A DNA stretch of 64,000 nucleotides from Massilia niastensis DSM 21313 (lineage in GTDB: Bacteria > Pseudomonadota > Gammaproteobacteria > Burkholderiales > Burkholderiaceae_D): contig NZ_KB908081.1 in assembly GCF_000382345.1 (NCBI RefSeq), positions 62,001-126,000 on the forward strand, in the 5' to 3' direction. The notes beneath the pieces are model-generated. The model was not told the origin of the DNA and made no database searches. It saw only the letters and a program-made list of their open reading frames with translations. Positions 61,835-64,000 of the stretch are shown here, in pieces. A program made the position numbers and the translations under genes. Position 1 is the stretch's first letter; the number at the start of each line of letters is the position of its first letter.

Positions 61835-64000
61835 TTTCCCGCTTCAAGCCACGCATGCGGATCTTCCTGGCCGCCGGTCTGCTCCTGTCCCTGGCGGCGC
61901 ACGCCGCGCCGGAGATGGTCCTGCGCTACGACCGTGCCGCGCCCGATAACGACCAGGGCTGGGAACGCGAGGCGCTCCCGATCGGCAACGGGCGCATCGG
62001 CGCCATGGTCTTCGGCCAGCTGGCGCGCGAGCACCTGCAGTTCAACGACATCACGCTGTGGACCGGCGACGACCGCGTCATGGGGGCTTTCCAGCCCTTC
62101 GGCGACCTGTACGTCGACCTGCCCGGGCACGAAGAGGGCGCCGGCGACTACCGGCGCACGCTCGACATGGTGCGCGGCGTGCACACGGTCAGCTATACCC
62201 GCAAGGGCGTGCGCTTCCTGCGCGAAGCCTGGGCCAGTCATCCGGCCCAGGTGATCGTGCTGCGCCTGAGCGCCGACCGTCCGGGTCAGTACACGGGCGC
62301 GATCGAACTCACCGACCGCCACGGCGCCCAGCTCGCGGCCGCGGACAAGCGCCTGTATGCGACCGGCACCCTGGCCGGCTACGCCCAGCCGGGAAGTGCG
62401 CCGTCGAGCAACGCGCTGTCCTATGCAAGCCAGGCCCAGCCCGTGTGCGAGGGCGGCAGGCTGGCGGTGGAGGGACGCCGGATCACTTTCAAGGACTGCG
62501 ACACGCTGACCATCGTGCTGGGCGCCGGCACCAGCTACGCGATCGACGCCGCGCGCCGCTTCCAGGGCGAGCATCCGCTGTCCCGGGTGACCGGGCAGGT
62601 GTCGCAGGCGGCCGCGCGTCCCGTGGACGAGCTGCGCGCCGAGCATGAAGCCGACTTCGCCCGCCTGCAGCAGCGGGTCGCCATCGACCTCGGGACCACG
62701 CCGGCGGCGCGGCGCAAGCTGCCGACCGACGCCCGCATCCTGGCGTATACGAAGGAGGGCGGCGACCCGGAGCTGGAAGCCCAGTTCTTCCAGTACGGGC
62801 GCTACCTGCTGGCCTCGAGCTCGCGCGGCTCGCTCCCGGCCAACCTGCAGGGCCTGTGGAACAACAGCCTGACGCCGCCCTGGAATGCGGACTACCACAC
62901 CAACATCAACATCCAGATGAACTATTGGCCGGCCGAGGTCACGAACCTGAGCGAGCTGCACGAGCCCTTGTTCGCCTTCGTGAACGGCATGGCGCCGGTC
63001 TACCGCCGCGATACCGCGCTGGAATTCAAGGGGAAGGACGGCAGGCCGGTGCGCGGCTGGACCGTGCGCACCGAGTCGAATCCGTTCGGCGCCACCGGCT
63101 ACCTGTGGAACAAGACCGCCAACGCCTGGTACGCCCAGCATTTCTGGGAACACTACGCCTTCACCCGCGATGCGCGCTACCTGCGCGAGCTCGCCTATCC
63201 GATGATGAAGGAGGCCAGCGCCTTCTGGCAGGACTACCTGAAGGAGCTGCCCGACGGCCGCCTGGTGGCGCCCCAGGGCTGGTCGCCCGAGCACGGACCG
63301 GTCGAGGATGGCGTGGCCTACGACCAGCAGATCGTCTGGGACCTGTTCAACAACACGGTCGAGGCGGCGGACACGCTCGGCGTCGATCGCGAGTTGCGCG
63401 ACCGGCTGGCCGGCATGCGCGACCGCCTGGCCGGGCCGCGGATCGGCAGCTGGGGCCAGCTGCTGGAATGGCTGGAGGAGAAGAAGGATCCGGTCCTCGA
63501 TACCCCGCGCGACACCCATCGCCATGTCTCGCACCTGTTCGCCCTGTATCCCGGCCGCCAGATCAGCCCCACCGGCGCGCCCGAGCTGGCGCAGGCCGCC
63601 CGGCGCACGCTCGATGCGCGGGGCGATGCCGGCACCGGCTGGTCGATGGCCTGGAAGATGGCCTTCCGGGCCCGCTTGCACGAAGGCGAGCGCGCCTACC
63701 GCATGCTGCGCGGGCTGCTGGCGGCGCCCGGATCGCGCGCCGCCGAGCAGGCCGGACCCGGCTCGGAACACAACAATGCCGGCGGCATCTACCCGAACAT
63801 GCTGGACGCCCACCCGCCGTTCCAGATCGACGGCAATTTCGGCGGCACGGCGGCGATCGCTGAAATGCTGCTGCAATCGCATGCCGGCGAGATCCACCTG
63901 CTGCCGGCGCTGCCCGCGGCGTGGCGCGACGGGTCGGTGAAAGGCTTGCGCGCCCGCGGCGGCTACGAGGTCGACATCGCCTGGAAGCATGGCCGGCTGC
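61831..64000 (+). CDS. GH95 alpha-L-fucosidase-type glycoside hydrolase, 3' end outside the window
   Basis: 723 codons are visible and the end is cut by the window edge. A signal peptide ([18 protein letters not shown]) is followed by the GH95 N-terminal domain ([28 protein letters not shown]) and the helical-barrel catalytic domain. Active-site residues expected from the Bifidobacterium enzyme are all present: Asn358 and Asn360 ([14 protein letters not shown]), Glu487 (GWSPEHGP) and Asp667 (FQIDGNFGG). It removes terminal alpha-1,2-linked L-fucose (or L-galactose), as found on xyloglucan side chains. Coupled to the GH74 gene by a 4-base overlap. Confidence 0.92.
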   Translation, partial: MISRFKPRMRIFLAAGLLLSLAAHAAPEMVLRYDRAAPDNDQGWEREALPIGNGRIGAMVFGQLAREHLQFNDITLWTGDDRVMGAFQPFGDLYVDLPGHEEGAGDYRRTLDMVRGVHTVSYTRKGVRFLREAWASHPAQVIVLRLSADRPGQYTGAIELTDRHGAQLAAADKRLYATGTLAGYAQPGSAPSSNALSYASQAQPVCEGGRLAVEGRRITFKDCDTLTIVLGAGTSYAIDAARRFQGEHPLSRVTGQVSQAAARPVDELRAEHEADFARLQQRVAIDLGTTPAARRKLPTDARILAYTKEGGDPELEAQFFQYGRYLLASSSRGSLPANLQGLWNNSLTPPWNADYHTNINIQMNYWPAEVTNLSELHEPLFAFVNGMAPVYRRDTALEFKGKDGRPVRGWTVRTESNPFGATGYLWNKTANAWYAQHFWEHYAFTRDARYLRELAYPMMKEASAFWQDYLKELPDGRLVAPQGWSPEHGPVEDGVAYDQQIVWDLFNNTVEAADTLGVDRELRDRLAGMRDRLAGPRIGSWGQLLEWLEEKKDPVLDTPRDTHRHVSHLFALYPGRQISPTGAPELAQAARRTLDARGDAGTGWSMAWKMAFRARLHEGERAYRMLRGLLAAPGSRAAEQAGPGSEHNNAGGIYPNMLDAHPPFQIDGNFGGTAAIAEMLLQSHAGEIHLLPALPAAWRDGSVKGLRARGGYEVDIAWKHGRL

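Overview
This window is chromosomal DNA from a GC-rich Gram-negative bacterium, most likely a betaproteobacterium of the Oxalobacteraceae (Massilia/Telluria-like). Support for this comes from the mltG-tmk-holB-pilZ-tatD gene order, full-length single-chain PurL, a DUF6139 small protein, a DUF4936 protein, a PEP-CTERM exported protein, LpxO and a Weimberg-type xylose operon. The taxonomic call is inference from gene content; no rRNA or tRNA gene was recognised. Long open frames lie antisense to most genes. They are a product of the high third-position GC and were left out.

Layout. 1-4.0 kb (minus strand): the start of an exported esterase gene, then an operon of a TPR response regulator, an OmpR-type regulator and a sensor kinase. 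4.0-8.1 kb: purL with a strong terminator. 8.1-10.2 kb: a GNAT-like gene and a repeat-rich predicted beta-helix protein, then a non-coding MITE-like element with 25-bp inverted ends. 10.2-14.8 kb (minus): selO-msrB-yciB-bolA followed by two tandem parvulin-type PPIases. 14.9-23.5 kb: an acyl-CoA ligase, a DUF3616 protein, a CheB-CheR-PAS fusion and a bifunctional FadB/J-like protein. 24.1-25.2 kb: an IS1595-like element with a frameshifted transposase, inserted in the T-tract of the terminator of an MHS-family transporter gene (25.2-26.9 kb). 27.2-31.4 kb: Dabb protein, two SDRs, NRDE/TANGO2, DUF4936 and YgfZ. 31.5-36.6 kb: mltG-tmk-holB-pilZ, a GNAT, TatD and an ankyrin protein. 36.7-44.4 kb: a PRMT-like methyltransferase, two small proteins, LpxO, a sigma-54-driven PEP-CTERM protein, WrbA, a GST and RlhA. 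44.5-47.2 kb: a large winged-helix/NTPase regulator.

47.6-64.0 kb is the most coherent functional block. A LacI regulator precedes xylX-xylB-xylC-xylD-xylF-xylG-xylH. A convergent 2-oxoglutarate semialdehyde dehydrogenase gene follows, then divergent GH74 (xyloglucanase) and GH95 (alpha-L-fucosidase-type) genes, the last cut by the window edge. Together they predict extracytoplasmic xyloglucan breakdown, xylose import by an ABC transporter and non-phosphorylative oxidation of xylose to 2-oxoglutarate by the complete Weimberg route. A perfect 18-bp palindrome sits just downstream of a good sigma-70 promoter in front of xylX and is the best candidate operator for the LacI protein.
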